Shown: positions 7,677-16,996 of the stretch, in pieces
How positions within the stretch are numbered: position 1 is the first letter of the stretch
Layout of the letters: every line of letters starts with the position of its first letter
Source of the DNA: Myxococcales bacterium
GTDB lineage: Bacteria; Myxococcota_A; Polyangia; Haliangiales; Haliangiaceae
Assembly: GCA_016794525.1 (NCBI GenBank)
Contig: JAEUJY010000001.1
Coordinates: 1-64,000, forward strand
Length of the DNA: 64,000 nt
Direction of reading: 5' to 3'
The notes under the pieces: generated by a model
The model's input: the letters and a program-made list of their open reading frames with translations, nothing else
What the model was told of the DNA's origin: nothing
The model's database searches: none
Translations under genes and position numbers: made by a program

Positions 7677-10600
7677 CGATCGCACCGCGTCCGACCACGC
7701 TCGCGCTCGCAGCCCTGACGCTCGCCCTCGCGGCGTGCGACCTCGGCACCTTCGACGCCGGCGACGCCGGCCCACCGGCGGCGCAGTCGAACTCGTGCGC
7801 CGCCGGCTGCCACGGCTCGGGCGGCCTGGCCGCGCCGCCCAAGGACACCACCGGCCAGATCGAGACCACCGCGCGCGGCGTCGGCGCGCACCGCAACCAC
7901 CTCGGCAGCTCGACCTGGCACAAGGGGCTCGAGTGCGCGAGCTGCCACACCGTGCCCACCGAGATCGGGCAGGCCGGGCACCTCGACACGCCGCTGCCGG
8001 CGGAGCTCACGTTCCACGGCCTCGGCGCCAACAGCGCCTGGAACGACGCCGACGGCTCGTGCACCAGCTACTGCCACGGCGCCGCGCTGACCGGCGGCAC
8101 CAAGACCACGCCGATCTGGACCCAGGTCGCCGACGCGACGCCGGCGTGCGACACGTGCCACGGCGCGCCGCCGCCGGCGCCGCACCCCAACAACCCCGAC
8201 TGCGGCACCTGCCACGCGTCGATGAACCCGGGCGATCCGACGCACATCGCGTACCCCGAGTTGCACATCGACGGCACGGTCCAGGTCAACCAGGCCACCG
8301 CGTGCGACGCGTGCCACGGCACCGCCGGCCAGTCGGCGCCGCCCAAGGACACCACCGGCGGCGTCGCCACCACGCTGCGCGGCGTCGGCGCCCACGCCGC
8401 GCACGTGACCACGACCTCGACGTGGCACGCGTCGATCACCTGCGACCAGTGCCACAAGGTCCCGATGGCGACCGCCGATCTCGGCCACGTCGACACGCCG
8501 CTGCCCGCCGAGCTGACGTTCGGCGCGCTGGCCGGCGTCAACGCGGCGTGGAACGGCACCGCGTGCAGCAACACCTACTGCCATGGCGGCGGGACGACGC
8601 CGATCACCGGCGGCCAGCGCTCGCAGCCGGTGTGGACCCAGGTCGACGGCACCCAGAGTACGTGCACGTCGTGCCACGGCATGGGCCCGCCGGCGCCGCA
8701 CCCGGCCGGCACCGACTGCGGCTCGTGCCACCCGACGATGGCGCCCGGCGCCGGCAACACGACGATCGCGGTGCCGGCCCAGCACATCGACGGCACGGTC
8801 CAGGTCATCGGCGGCCAGGCGTGCGACGCGTGCCACGGCTCGGGCGGCAACAGCGCGCCGCCGCGCGACACCACGATGGGCACCGCGACGACCTTGCGCG
8901 GCGTCGGCGCCCACCGCCGCCACCTCGATCCGTCGACCTGGCGCACGCCGATCGCGTGCAGCGCGTGCCACCTGGTGCCGACCGGCACCGTCGCGGTCGG
9001 CCACACCGACACGCCGCTGCCCGCCGAGCTGACGTTCGCGCCGATCGCCGGCGCCGCGACCTGGGACGGCACCCGCTGCAGCAACACCTACTGCCACGGC
9101 GCGACGCTGGCCGGCGGCACCTCGACCAACCCGATCTGGACCCAGGTCGACGGCGCCCAGGGCCAGTGCGGCTCGTGCCACGGCCTGCCGCCGCCCGCGC
9201 CGCACCCGGCCAACCCCGACTGCGGCTCGTGTCACGACACGATGACCGCCGGCGTCGCCAACGTGATCACCGATCCCAGCCGCCACATCGACGGCAACGT
9301 CGACGTCACCGGCGGCGCGGCGTGCGACTCGTGCCACGGCAGCGCCGGCCAGTCGGCGCCGCCGCGCGACACCAGCGGCAACACCGCGACCACCGCGCGC
9401 GGCGTCGGGGCCCACCGCGCCCACGTCGCCGGCGGCGCCTGGCACGCGCCGGTGGCGTGCGCCGACTGCCACCGCGTGCCCACCGCGTCGAACTCGGTCG
9501 GCCACCGCGACTCGCCGCTGCCGGCCGAGCTCACGTTCAGCGCCCGCGCCGGCACCACGACGGCGTGGAACGGCACCCGCTGCAGCAACAACTACTGCCA
9601 CGGCGGCACGCTCGGCGCCGGCGGCTCGGCGATCGCGCCGGTGTGGACGCAGGTCGACGGCACGCAGACGACGTGCGCGTCGTGCCACGGCGCGCCGCCG
9701 CCGGCGCCGCACCCGACCGATCCGAACTGCGGCAGCTGCCACCCGACGATGACGCCCGGCAACAACACGACGATCACCGATCCGACCCGCCACATCGACG
9801 GCAACGTCGACGTCAGCGGCACGATCGCGTGCGACACCTGCCACGGCGGCGCCGGCCAGAGCGCGCCGCCCAAGGACACGTCCAACGGCACCGCGACGAC
9901 GCTGCGCGGCGTGGGCGCGCACCGCTCGCACCTCGGCACGTCGACCTGGCACGCCGAGGTCACCTGCGCGACCTGCCACAGGGTCCCGACCACCGTCGGC
10001 GCCGTCGGCCACCGCGACACCGCGCTGCCGGCCGAGTTGACGTTCACCGGCCGCGCCGTCGGCACCGCCTGGAACGGCAGCACCTGCACCAACAGCTACT
10101 GCCACGGCGCGACGCTCGCGGCCGGCGGCAGCGCGACCGCGCCGCTGTGGACGCGGGTCAACGGCACCCAGGCGACCTGCACGTCGTGCCACGGCGCACC
10201 GCCGCCCGCGCCCCACGTCCAGGACTCGAACTGCATGAACTGCCACGCGCCGGTCGCCGGCCCCGGCATCTCGATCGCCGCCGCCGGCGCCGCGCAGCAC
10301 ATCGACGGCACGCTGCAGGTCACCGCGGTGCACCCGGCGGGCTGGCGCATGGGCAACGCGCACGGCGCGGCGTTCAACGATCAGGGCCCGGCGAGCTGCG
10401 CCACCGCCGCCTGCCACGGCACCGCGCTCACCGGCGGCGCGTCGATGGTGTCGTGCTCGACCGCGGGCTGCCACACCAACTGGCAGACCAACTGCGTGTT
10501 CTGCCACGGCGGCACCGTCAACCAGACCGGCGCGCCGCCGGCCTCGGTCGACGGCCTGACCGCGGTCAGCGATCGCCACGTCGGCGCGCACACCACCCAC

Positions 10601-11083
10601 GTCACCGCGTCGGCGACCCACGCCGCGATCGCGTGCAGCGCGTGCCACGTCACGCCGACCACCGCGCTGACGCCGGGCCACATCGACGGCGTCGCCGACG
10701 CCGAGGTCCGGTACTCGACGCTGAACGCCTCGGGCACCTACGCCAAGACCACGGCCACCTGCGGCGCGCTGTACTGCCACGGCAACGGCCGCACCTCGGC
10801 CGGCACCGCCACCTGGACCTCGAGCACCGCGCTCGGCTGCGGCTCGTGCCACAACGCCGGCAACAACCCGCAGGTGATGAGCGGCGATCACAAGAAGCAC
10901 ATCGCCGACGAGAACATGAAGTGCAGCGAGTGCCACGCCCAGGTGGTCAACGCCGCCAACGGCATCATCGCGCCGGCGCTGCACGTCGACGGGCTCAAGC
11001 AGGTGCAGATGGCGCGTGGCACCTACACGCCGGCCACCCGCAAGTGCACCAACATCGGCTGCCACGGCACCGAGACCTGGTGA
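7673..11083 (+). CDS. 33-heme outer-surface lipoprotein cytochrome (CX4CH/CXXCH repeats)
   Basis: 1136 residues from ATG 7673 (ATGA overlap with the porin stop). The N-terminus is a lipoprotein signal (LALAALTLALAAC). Haem sites counted by eye: 23 CXXCH, 2 CX3CH (CAAGCH, CTSYCH) and 8 CX4CH (for example CSNTYCH, CTNIGCH), 33 in total. Five copies of a ~170-residue unit carry the same five-site order and phrases such as TWH, PLPAELTF, WTQV and PPAPH; a different ~280-residue tail holds eight more sites. The alternating CX4CH...CXXCH pattern matches the Geobacter-type 'CxxxxCH/CxxCH' family. Lipidation and last place in the operon fit the outer-surface terminal electron donor of the conduit; surface exposure is inferred. 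Confidence 0.92.
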   Translation: MTIAPRPTTLALAALTLALAACDLGTFDAGDAGPPAAQSNSCAAGCHGSGGLAAPPKDTTGQIETTARGVGAHRNHLGSSTWHKGLECASCHTVPTEIGQAGHLDTPLPAELTFHGLGANSAWNDADGSCTSYCHGAALTGGTKTTPIWTQVADATPACDTCHGAPPPAPHPNNPDCGTCHASMNPGDPTHIAYPELHIDGTVQVNQATACDACHGTAGQSAPPKDTTGGVATTLRGVGAHAAHVTTTSTWHASITCDQCHKVPMATADLGHVDTPLPAELTFGALAGVNAAWNGTACSNTYCHGGGTTPITGGQRSQPVWTQVDGTQSTCTSCHGMGPPAPHPAGTDCGSCHPTMAPGAGNTTIAVPAQHIDGTVQVIGGQACDACHGSGGNSAPPRDTTMGTATTLRGVGAHRRHLDPSTWRTPIACSACHLVPTGTVAVGHTDTPLPAELTFAPIAGAATWDGTRCSNTYCHGATLAGGTSTNPIWTQVDGAQGQCGSCHGLPPPAPHPANPDCGSCHDTMTAGVANVITDPSRHIDGNVDVTGGAACDSCHGSAGQSAPPRDTSGNTATTARGVGAHRAHVAGGAWHAPVACADCHRVPTASNSVGHRDSPLPAELTFSARAGTTTAWNGTRCSNNYCHGGTLGAGGSAIAPVWTQVDGTQTTCASCHGAPPPAPHPTDPNCGSCHPTMTPGNNTTITDPTRHIDGNVDVSGTIACDTCHGGAGQSAPPKDTSNGTATTLRGVGAHRSHLGTSTWHAEVTCATCHRVPTTVGAVGHRDTALPAELTFTGRAVGTAWNGSTCTNSYCHGATLAAGGSATAPLWTRVNGTQATCTSCHGAPPPAPHVQDSNCMNCHAPVAGPGISIAAAGAAQHIDGTLQVTAVHPAGWRMGNAHGAAFNDQGPASCATAACHGTALTGGASMVSCSTAGCHTNWQTNCVFCHGGTVNQTGAPPASVDGLTAVSDRHVGAHTTHVTASATHAAIACSACHVTPTTALTPGHIDGVADAEVRYSTLNASGTYAKTTATCGALYCHGNGRTSAGTATWTSSTALGCGSCHNAGNNPQVMSGDHKKHIADENMKCSECHAQVVNAANGIIAPALHVDGLKQVQMARGTYTPATRKCTNIGCHGTETW
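7793..10340 (+). repeat. Five ~507-bp in-frame tandem repeats inside the 33-heme cytochrome gene
   Basis: A conserved start (cacatcgacgg) recurs at 8264, 8783, 9284, 9791 and 10298, spacings 519, 501, 507 and 507 bp, all multiples of three. Each unit encodes about 167-173 residues with five haem sites. Copies are similar but clearly diverged, so this is an old expansion rather than a fresh duplication or assembly artefact. Confidence 0.85.
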
Positions 11084-11119
11084 CTTGACGCGGTGGGCGG
11101 CGGCGGTCAGCATGCGCCG

Positions 11120-11371
11120 GTGCCGCTGCCGCCCGAACTCCTCGCCGTGCTCGCCTGCCCCGAGTCCAAGGCGCCGCTCCTGTACTTCGCCGGTGGCGAG
11201 GCTGGTGACCAGCCCGCGGCGGCGTTCCTGTTCTGCCCGACCTCGCGGCTGCGCTACCGCATCGAGGCCGACGTGCCGGTGCTCTTGATCGAGGAGGCCG
11301 AGCGCCTGGACGACAAGGCCGCCGCCGCGCTGGTGGCCCGGGCCAAGGCCCTGAAGATCGCCGGCGCGTGA
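11120..11371 (+). CDS. Trm112/UPF0434-like small protein
   Basis: 83 residues from GTG 11120. The text VPLPPELLAVLACPESKAPL matches the start of UPF0434/Trm112-type zinc-ribbon proteins, which usually begin about seven residues before LLE.LACP. Here the usual CPxC is CPES, so one zinc ligand is absent, a variant I recall from some proteobacterial members. The C-terminal half (LRYRIEADVPVLLIEEAERL) matches the family's final strand-helix. A GTG at 11093 would add nine Gly-rich residues and cannot be excluded; neither start has a strong ribosome site. It follows the cytochrome operon by ~36 bp but is probably functionally separate, perhaps a methyltransferase activator. Confidence 0.75.
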   Translation: MPLPPELLAVLACPESKAPLLYFAGGEAGDQPAAAFLFCPTSRLRYRIEADVPVLLIEEAERLDDKAAAALVARAKALKIAGA

Positions 11372-11430
11372 CCGCGGTTGCGACGATCTCGCACCCCGCG
11401 CGCGGCGCGTCACCCGGTCGACGCAGCCGG

Positions 11431-11460
11431 TTGACCGCGGCGCTGCTTTTCGAGTAGATC
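11431..11460 (+). promoter_or_regulatory. Candidate sigma-70 promoter of prs
   Basis: TTGACC (11431-11436) and TAGATC (11455-11460) are separated by 18 bp, 62 bp before the prs GTG, in an intergenic gap relatively A/T-rich for this genome. GGAG at 11513-11516 lies 5 bp before the GTG and supports that start. Confidence 0.4.
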
Positions 11461-11521
11461 GCAGCCAACCGACGGCGGCCACGCCGACGGTGACCCCGCC
11501 ACCTCTTGCGCCGGAGACGCC

Positions 11522-12469
<948 letters not shown>

Positions 12470-12540
12470 CGGACGGCCGCCTTTTCGGGTAAGCATCGCG
12501 GCCTCCCGCACCAGTACACCGAAGGCACTCGAGGACAGTC

Positions 12541-13287
12541 ATGCAAGTCGGACAGCTCACCGTCAATCTCCGCACCGGCGCTGGCAAGGGCGCTGCTCAC
12601 CGCCTGCGCGCGTCGGGCCTGGTCCCGGGCGTGTGCTACGGCGAGTCGACCGACGGTCGCATCGAGCCGATCCAGATCGCCATCAACGTGAAGGCGCTCA
12701 AGGCCGCGCTCGACCCGGTCCGCAAGCAGAACACCGTCATCGCGCTGTCCATCGAGGACGGCGGCAAGACGGTGAAGTCGCTGTCGGCGCTCGTCCGCGA
12801 GTACCAGATCGACGCGATCCGCCGCGACATCACCCACGTCGACCTGCTCGCGATCGACCCGAACAAGGAGGTCACCGCGGTGGTGCCGCTCGAGTTCGTG
12901 GGCAAGCCGAAGGGCATCATCAACGGCGGCCTGACCCACACGGTCATGCGTTCGCTCGAGGTGAAGTGCAAGCCGGCCGACATCCCGGTCAAGCTCGAGC
13001 TCGACATCTCGCCGCTCGACATCGGCGACGTGCTCCACGTCTCGGACGTGACGCTCCCCGGCGGCGTCAAGGCCGTGACCGCCGGCCGCGAGGCCGTGAT
13101 CAGCATGGTCGCGCCCGAGAAGGAGACCGCGGCCGAGGCGGCGGCTCCGGACGCGGCTGCTGCGGCGGCTCCGGCGGCTGGCAAGGACGCCAAGGCGGCT
13201 CCGGCGGCGGCTGGCAAGGACGCCAAGGCGGCCCCGGCGGCGGCTGGCAAGGCTGCGGCGCCGGCCAAGCCGGCTGCCAAGAAGTAG
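12541..13287 (+). CDS. rplY: 50S ribosomal protein L25 (CTC form)
   Basis: 248 residues from ATG 12541, preceded by GAGGACAG. The first ~95 residues are the L25 5S-rRNA-binding domain (RASGLVPGVCYG; VREYQIDAIRRDITHVDL). The next ~100 are the TL5/CTC beta domain (VPLEFVGKPKGIINGG), so this is the long two-domain form. The last ~50 residues are Ala/Lys/Pro-rich with imperfect copies of AAGKDAKAAPA, probably a disordered basic tail from a small repeat expansion. It sits between prs and pth as in many bacteria. Confidence 0.95.
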   Translation: MQVGQLTVNLRTGAGKGAAHRLRASGLVPGVCYGESTDGRIEPIQIAINVKALKAALDPVRKQNTVIALSIEDGGKTVKSLSALVREYQIDAIRRDITHVDLLAIDPNKEVTAVVPLEFVGKPKGIINGGLTHTVMRSLEVKCKPADIPVKLELDISPLDIGDVLHVSDVTLPGGVKAVTAGREAVISMVAPEKETAAEAAAPDAAAAAAPAAGKDAKAAPAAAGKDAKAAPAAAGKAAAPAKPAAKK

Positions 13288-13326
13288 GGAGCGCGTGGGC
13301 CGACGGCCCGCGCCGCGTGACCTGCG

Positions 13327-13965
13327 ATGTGGATGGTCGTCGGCCTGGGTAACCCAGGCGCGAAGTACGCGCGGAACCGGCACAACGTCGGGTTCCGCGC
13401 CGTCGAGCTGCTCGCCGCGCGCCACGGCGTGGGCGAGCTCAAGAGCGGCGGCAAGCTGGGCGGGCACACCGCGACCGGCGTGATCGTCACGCCGCGCGGC
13501 CGGCAGAAGGTCGTGCTGCTCGAGCCGATGGAGTTCATGAACCTGTCGGGCTTCGCGGTGCAGCGGGCCGGCGCGTTCTACGGCGTCGACCTCGAGCACA
13601 CGCTGGTGGTCCACGACGAGATCGATCTCGACGTCGGGCTGGTGCGGGTCAAGACCGGCGGCGGCCACGGCGGCCACAACGGCCTGCGCTCGATCATCGA
13701 GCAGTGCGGCGGCAACGGCTTCGCGCGGGTCCGCATCGGCGTCGGCAAGCCCGGGCCCAAGCCCGGCACCGCCGACGGCGGGCTGCCCAAAGGCAAGGCC
13801 GGCGACAAGGACGTCGCCGGCTGGGTGCTGGCCGACTTCCCCAGCGCGCAGGCGGCGATGGTCGACGCGCTGCTGGCGCGCGCGGCCGACGCGGTCGAGG
13901 CGATCGTCGGCCTCGGCGTCGCGGCCGCGATGAACGAGTTCAACGGCAAGCCCGCCGTCGCGTAG
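13327..13965 (+). CDS. pth: Peptidyl-tRNA hydrolase
   Basis: 212 residues from ATG 13327 (an in-frame ATG two codons later is possible). It releases peptides from stalled peptidyl-tRNA. Seen: the N-terminal signature VVGLGNPGAKYARNRHNVGF with the catalytic His in RHNVG, FMNLSG, the VVHDEIDLDVG motif with the catalytic Asp, and GGGHGGHNGLRSI. It lies 39 bp after rplY and the two genes are probably cotranscribed. Confidence 0.97.
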   Translation: MWMVVGLGNPGAKYARNRHNVGFRAVELLAARHGVGELKSGGKLGGHTATGVIVTPRGRQKVVLLEPMEFMNLSGFAVQRAGAFYGVDLEHTLVVHDEIDLDVGLVRVKTGGGHGGHNGLRSIIEQCGGNGFARVRIGVGKPGPKPGTADGGLPKGKAGDKDVAGWVLADFPSAQAAMVDALLARAADAVEAIVGLGVAAAMNEFNGKPAVA

Positions 13966-14030
13966 CGCCGCCGCCGCGAGGCGCCGTGCGTGGCGCGCGC
14001 GAACTGCGCGCGCAATCCGACCGTGCGAGT

Positions 14031-14048
14031 CGACCACCGCGGTGGTCG
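14031..14048. promoter_or_regulatory. 18-bp perfect palindrome between pth and the next lipoprotein gene
   Basis: CGACCACCGCGGTGGTCG is self-complementary over 18 bp in the 200-bp gap after pth. There is no following T-run, so it is not a classical terminator; it could be an operator or a hairpin end of the pth transcript. The rest of the gap shows only GC-rich low-complexity sequence and, at 14152-14157, AAGGAG serving the next gene. Confidence 0.3.
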
Positions 14049-14165
14049 CGCGACGCCCGACGTGGGGCCGCGCGCGCGCACGCGCGGGTGCGTCGCGGCA
14101 CGGCGGTTGCTCTCGCGATGGGCCGTGCTCGGCGCGACGTCGGCACGTTCCAAGGAGAGTTCGAG

Positions 14166-15245
14166 ATGATCGGATCACGCTTCGTGTTCGCTTCGCTGCT
14201 CGCGGCTTCGTCGGTGGTGGCCTGCGTCGACGTCGACGACGGCGACCTCGGCGAGGGCCGCGAGGAGCTGTCGCTGGCCAGCTGGACGACGACGACCAAC
14301 ACCCACGTCACGCTCAGCTACGCGCCGGCCACCGCGCTGCTGGACGGCGTCGAGTACCAGGTCTTCGCCGACGACAGCGGCAACGCGCTGCCGTCGCTCA
14401 CCCACGACCTGTACTGGCGCCAGTGCGATGCGGTCTCGTGCACCAGCACCAAGCGCGTCCCCGGGCAGCAGTCGCTCGGCCGCGTGAGCCTCGCGGCCTA
14501 CATCGGGTACATCTACATGGTCCACCCCGGCGACAGCGACCACACCGCGGTGTGGTTCTCGCGGCTCGACGTGACGACCGGGACCTGGCTCACGAACTCG
14601 CAGCTGCCGTTCCAGTCGCTGGGCGGGGCGCCCGCGCTGGCGGTCTTCAACAACCGGCTGTACATGGTCGGCAGCCGCGAGGTCGAGGTCTACCGCCGCG
14701 GCGTCGCCGTGACCACGTACCCGCTGTGGTACTCGACCATGGGCCCCGACGAGGCGTGGACACCGATGGTGACGATCAACGCCCAGTCGGGGTCGCCGCC
14801 GTCGCTCGCGGTGCTGGGGTCGACGCTCTACCTCGCGCACCGCGACGGCGCGGCGGGCGAGATCGTGCTGCAGAAGCTGCCGCTCGGCGGGAGCTGGTCG
14901 GCGCCGGCGCGGATCCCGGCCGGCCCGTCGGGCGCGCCCATCCAGGGCGACGACGTCCAGCTCGCGGCGGTGAACGGCTACCTCCACCTCGTCCACCACC
15001 GGTGGAGCGGCAACTACACGTACTGGACGTACAACCGCGGCTGCGACGCGTTCGCGCCCGAGGTCTCGCTCGACGGGTTCAACTCGTCGGCGAACTCGCT
15101 GGCCACCGGGCGCAACGGCACGCTGGTCCTCAACCGCATGGGCATGGACTCGGGCGTGTGGCCGTACACCATCTACGACTGGTACGTGAGCCGCTTCGTC
15201 GCGCCGCCGGCGCCGGTGACGGTGCCCCAGTGCGGCGCGCTGTGA
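14166..15245 (+). CDS. Lipoprotein with beta-propeller-like repeats
   Basis: 359 residues, ATG 14166 preceded by AAGGAG at 8 bp. The signal peptide ends in a lipobox (ASSVVAC, Cys20) followed by an acidic linker. The rest contains repeated blades of the type 'L.V....LYMVG.....' (VFNNRLYMVGSREVEV; AVLGSTLYLAHRDG; AAVNGYLHLVHHRW), with many Trp/Tyr as in six- or seven-bladed sialidase/Kelch-like propellers. No catalytic motif is recognised. It belongs to an accessory insertion between pth and rpsF and converges on the lipase gene. Confidence 0.7.
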   Translation: MIGSRFVFASLLAASSVVACVDVDDGDLGEGREELSLASWTTTTNTHVTLSYAPATALLDGVEYQVFADDSGNALPSLTHDLYWRQCDAVSCTSTKRVPGQQSLGRVSLAAYIGYIYMVHPGDSDHTAVWFSRLDVTTGTWLTNSQLPFQSLGGAPALAVFNNRLYMVGSREVEVYRRGVAVTTYPLWYSTMGPDEAWTPMVTINAQSGSPPSLAVLGSTLYLAHRDGAAGEIVLQKLPLGGSWSAPARIPAGPSGAPIQGDDVQLAAVNGYLHLVHHRWSGNYTYWTYNRGCDAFAPEVSLDGFNSSANSLATGRNGTLVLNRMGMDSGVWPYTIYDWYVSRFVAPPAPVTVPQCGAL

Positions 15246-15249
15246 CGGC

Positions 15250-16818
15250 TCAGCGGCCGCCCCACAGCTGGCCGCCGACGGCCACGCCGTAGAGCTCGCC
15301 GCCGCCGAGGTTGCGGTAGGTGACGGCGAGGAACGGCCCGGCGCCGGCGCCGACCGTCGACCAGTAGCGGCGATCGCGGCCCAGGCGCAGCCCGACCAGC
15401 GCGCTGGCCTCGTCGGCGACGCCGAGCGCGTCGTCGGCGTAGGCGTCGCCGGTGAGCCGCCAGGCCAGGCCGGCGCGGGCCAGGAGCCGGGTCGGCCCCA
15501 GCGGCAGCTCGACCGCCAGCTCGACCGGCGCGTCGAGCGCGCCCGCGCCGCGCACCCCGCCGACGCCGACCCCGCCGGTGACCGCGACCAGCGCGCCCCC
15601 GGTCGAGCGCAGCGCCAGCCCGGCCAGGTGGCCGTCGAGCTCGTAGTGGCCGCCGTCGAGATAGCCGGCGCGCAGGTCGAGGCCGCCGAGGTAGCCGAGC
15701 CCGGGGCCGGCGCGACCGACGCCAGCGCGCAGCCGCAGCCCGCCGGTGATCGCCACGTCGTCGACGTCGCGCGGCGCCTCGGCGCGGAGGTCGAGCTCGA
15801 TCGCGACGACGCTGGCGCCGTGGTCGCCCTTGAGCGGCTGGGTCGTCGACGACCCGGCGAAGGTCACCGCCGGGCCGCCGGTGTGCGCCACCAGCCACGC
15901 CTCGATCTCGCCCGCGACCTGCGCGCCCGCGCCGTCGGGCTCGTGCAGCAGATCGTGGTTGAGGCCCGGGTAGATGCGCAGCGTCTTGTCGGCGGCGCCG
16001 GCGCGCGCGACCAGGTCGCGGCTGCCGCTGGGCGCGGTCAGCTTGTCGATCGTGCCGTGCAGCGCCAGGAGCGGCGCGCGGAACGCCTCGGGGCGCGCCC
16101 ACACCCGGCCGACGCCGTCGATCGCCGCGCGCGCGGTCCGCGCCGGGCCCTTGGGAGCGAAGATGAGCGGATCGCGATCCATGTCGGCGATCACCGCCGG
16201 GTCCGACGAGAAGTCGCCGTGGGGCGTCGCGAGCAGCGGCGCGTCGGGGTTTAGGCCGGCGACGAAGCGGATCGCGCCGGCCTGCAGCGCCGGCGCGTCG
16301 AAGGCGATGCCGGGCGCCGACAGCACGACGCCGGCGAGGTCGGGCTGGCGCTCGATCGTGTACAGCGTGGCGATCAACCCGCCGAGGCTGTGGCCCATCA
16401 GGAACACCGGGCGCCCGGGCTCGGCGGCGCGCACCTCGCGCAGGAACGCGTCGAGGTCGTCGAGGTACGCGTCGATCGACGGCGACGACGCCCGCGTGCC
16501 GGCCGAGCGCCCGTGGCCGCGCATGTCGAGCGCCCACACCGCGAAGCCCGCGCGGACCAGCCGCTCGGCGAGCCCGGCGTAGCGCGCGCCGTGGTCGGCG
16601 AGGCCGTGGTGGATGACCAGCACGCCGCGCGGCTCGCCGGTGACCGGTCGCCAGTGCTGGCCGTAGAGCTGGACGCCGCCGGCGCCGGTGAAGGTCAGCT
16701 CGTCCCACGCGACGTCGGCCGCGGGGGCGGCGTGGGGTGGGGCGGCCACGCGGAGGCCGGGATCGGGGGTGGCGCAGGCGGCGGCCAGCGCGAGCAGGAG
16801 CCAGAGCGGTCGAGGCAT
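15250..16818 (-). CDS. Lipoprotein alpha/beta-hydrolase (monoacylglycerol lipase-like) fused to a barrel-like domain
   Basis: 522 residues from ATG 16818. The N-terminal lipobox (LLALAAAC, Cys15) is followed by a serine-hydrolase domain (about 36-315) of the monoglyceride lipase/S33 type. It has HHGLADHG as oxyanion region, DMRGHGRS, nucleophile elbow GHSLGG (Ser144), an Asp near LHGTIDK and a His in LNHD. The family normally ends there at ~280-320 residues. This protein continues for ~200 residues of Gly-rich alternating strands (LRLRAGVGRAGPGLGYLGG, AVTYRNLGGGELYG) that look like a beta-barrel or beta-sandwich. I infer an envelope-anchored lipase or esterase; the purpose of the extension is unknown. 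Confidence 0.8.
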   Translation of the reverse strand: MPRPLWLLLALAAACATPDPGLRVAAPPHAAPAADVAWDELTFTGAGGVQLYGQHWRPVTGEPRGVLVIHHGLADHGARYAGLAERLVRAGFAVWALDMRGHGRSAGTRASSPSIDAYLDDLDAFLREVRAAEPGRPVFLMGHSLGGLIATLYTIERQPDLAGVVLSAPGIAFDAPALQAGAIRFVAGLNPDAPLLATPHGDFSSDPAVIADMDRDPLIFAPKGPARTARAAIDGVGRVWARPEAFRAPLLALHGTIDKLTAPSGSRDLVARAGAADKTLRIYPGLNHDLLHEPDGAGAQVAGEIEAWLVAHTGGPAVTFAGSSTTQPLKGDHGASVVAIELDLRAEAPRDVDDVAITGGLRLRAGVGRAGPGLGYLGGLDLRAGYLDGGHYELDGHLAGLALRSTGGALVAVTGGVGVGGVRGAGALDAPVELAVELPLGPTRLLARAGLAWRLTGDAYADDALGVADEASALVGLRLGRDRRYWSTVGAGAGPFLAVTYRNLGGGELYGVAVGGQLWGGR

Positions 16819-16916
16819 GGCGGCACGGTAGGGCCGGCCGGGCGCGCCGGCGATAGGCCACCCGGCCTAGCAGGTCGCCGAGAAGCGCCGGAGGCGGTTC
16901 GGAGTCGACCTGCTCC

Positions 16917-16951
16917 GTGCCCGTGCCCGTGCCCGTGCCCGTGCCCGTGCC
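16917..16951. repeat. GTGCCC hexanucleotide array
   Basis: About six perfect copies of GTGCCC lie in the ~180-bp gap between two leftward genes (HD-GYP regulator end at 16997, lipase start at 16818). The reverse complement, GGGCAC, forms the array at 20309-20342 on the other side of the rpsF operon. The rest of this gap holds no recognised gene. Confidence 0.85.
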
Positions 16952-16996
16952 GGTCTCGATTCCGCGAGCCTCCACGGCGAAGCGCGAAGCGGTCTA

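Noticed and set aside
7427-11482. Very long antisense reading frames opposite the cytochromes and other genes (also 3736-6018 and 2192-3739 on the minus strand)
   Set aside because: They mirror high-GC third-position genes, encode Arg/Ala/Gly/Val-rich text with no domains, and the opposite strand has clear haem motifs, signal peptides and coupled starts.
11372-11521. tRNA or small RNA gene upstream of prs
   Set aside because: No cloverleaf arms, CCA end or T-loop sequence could be found; only a promoter-like -35/-10 pair is visible.
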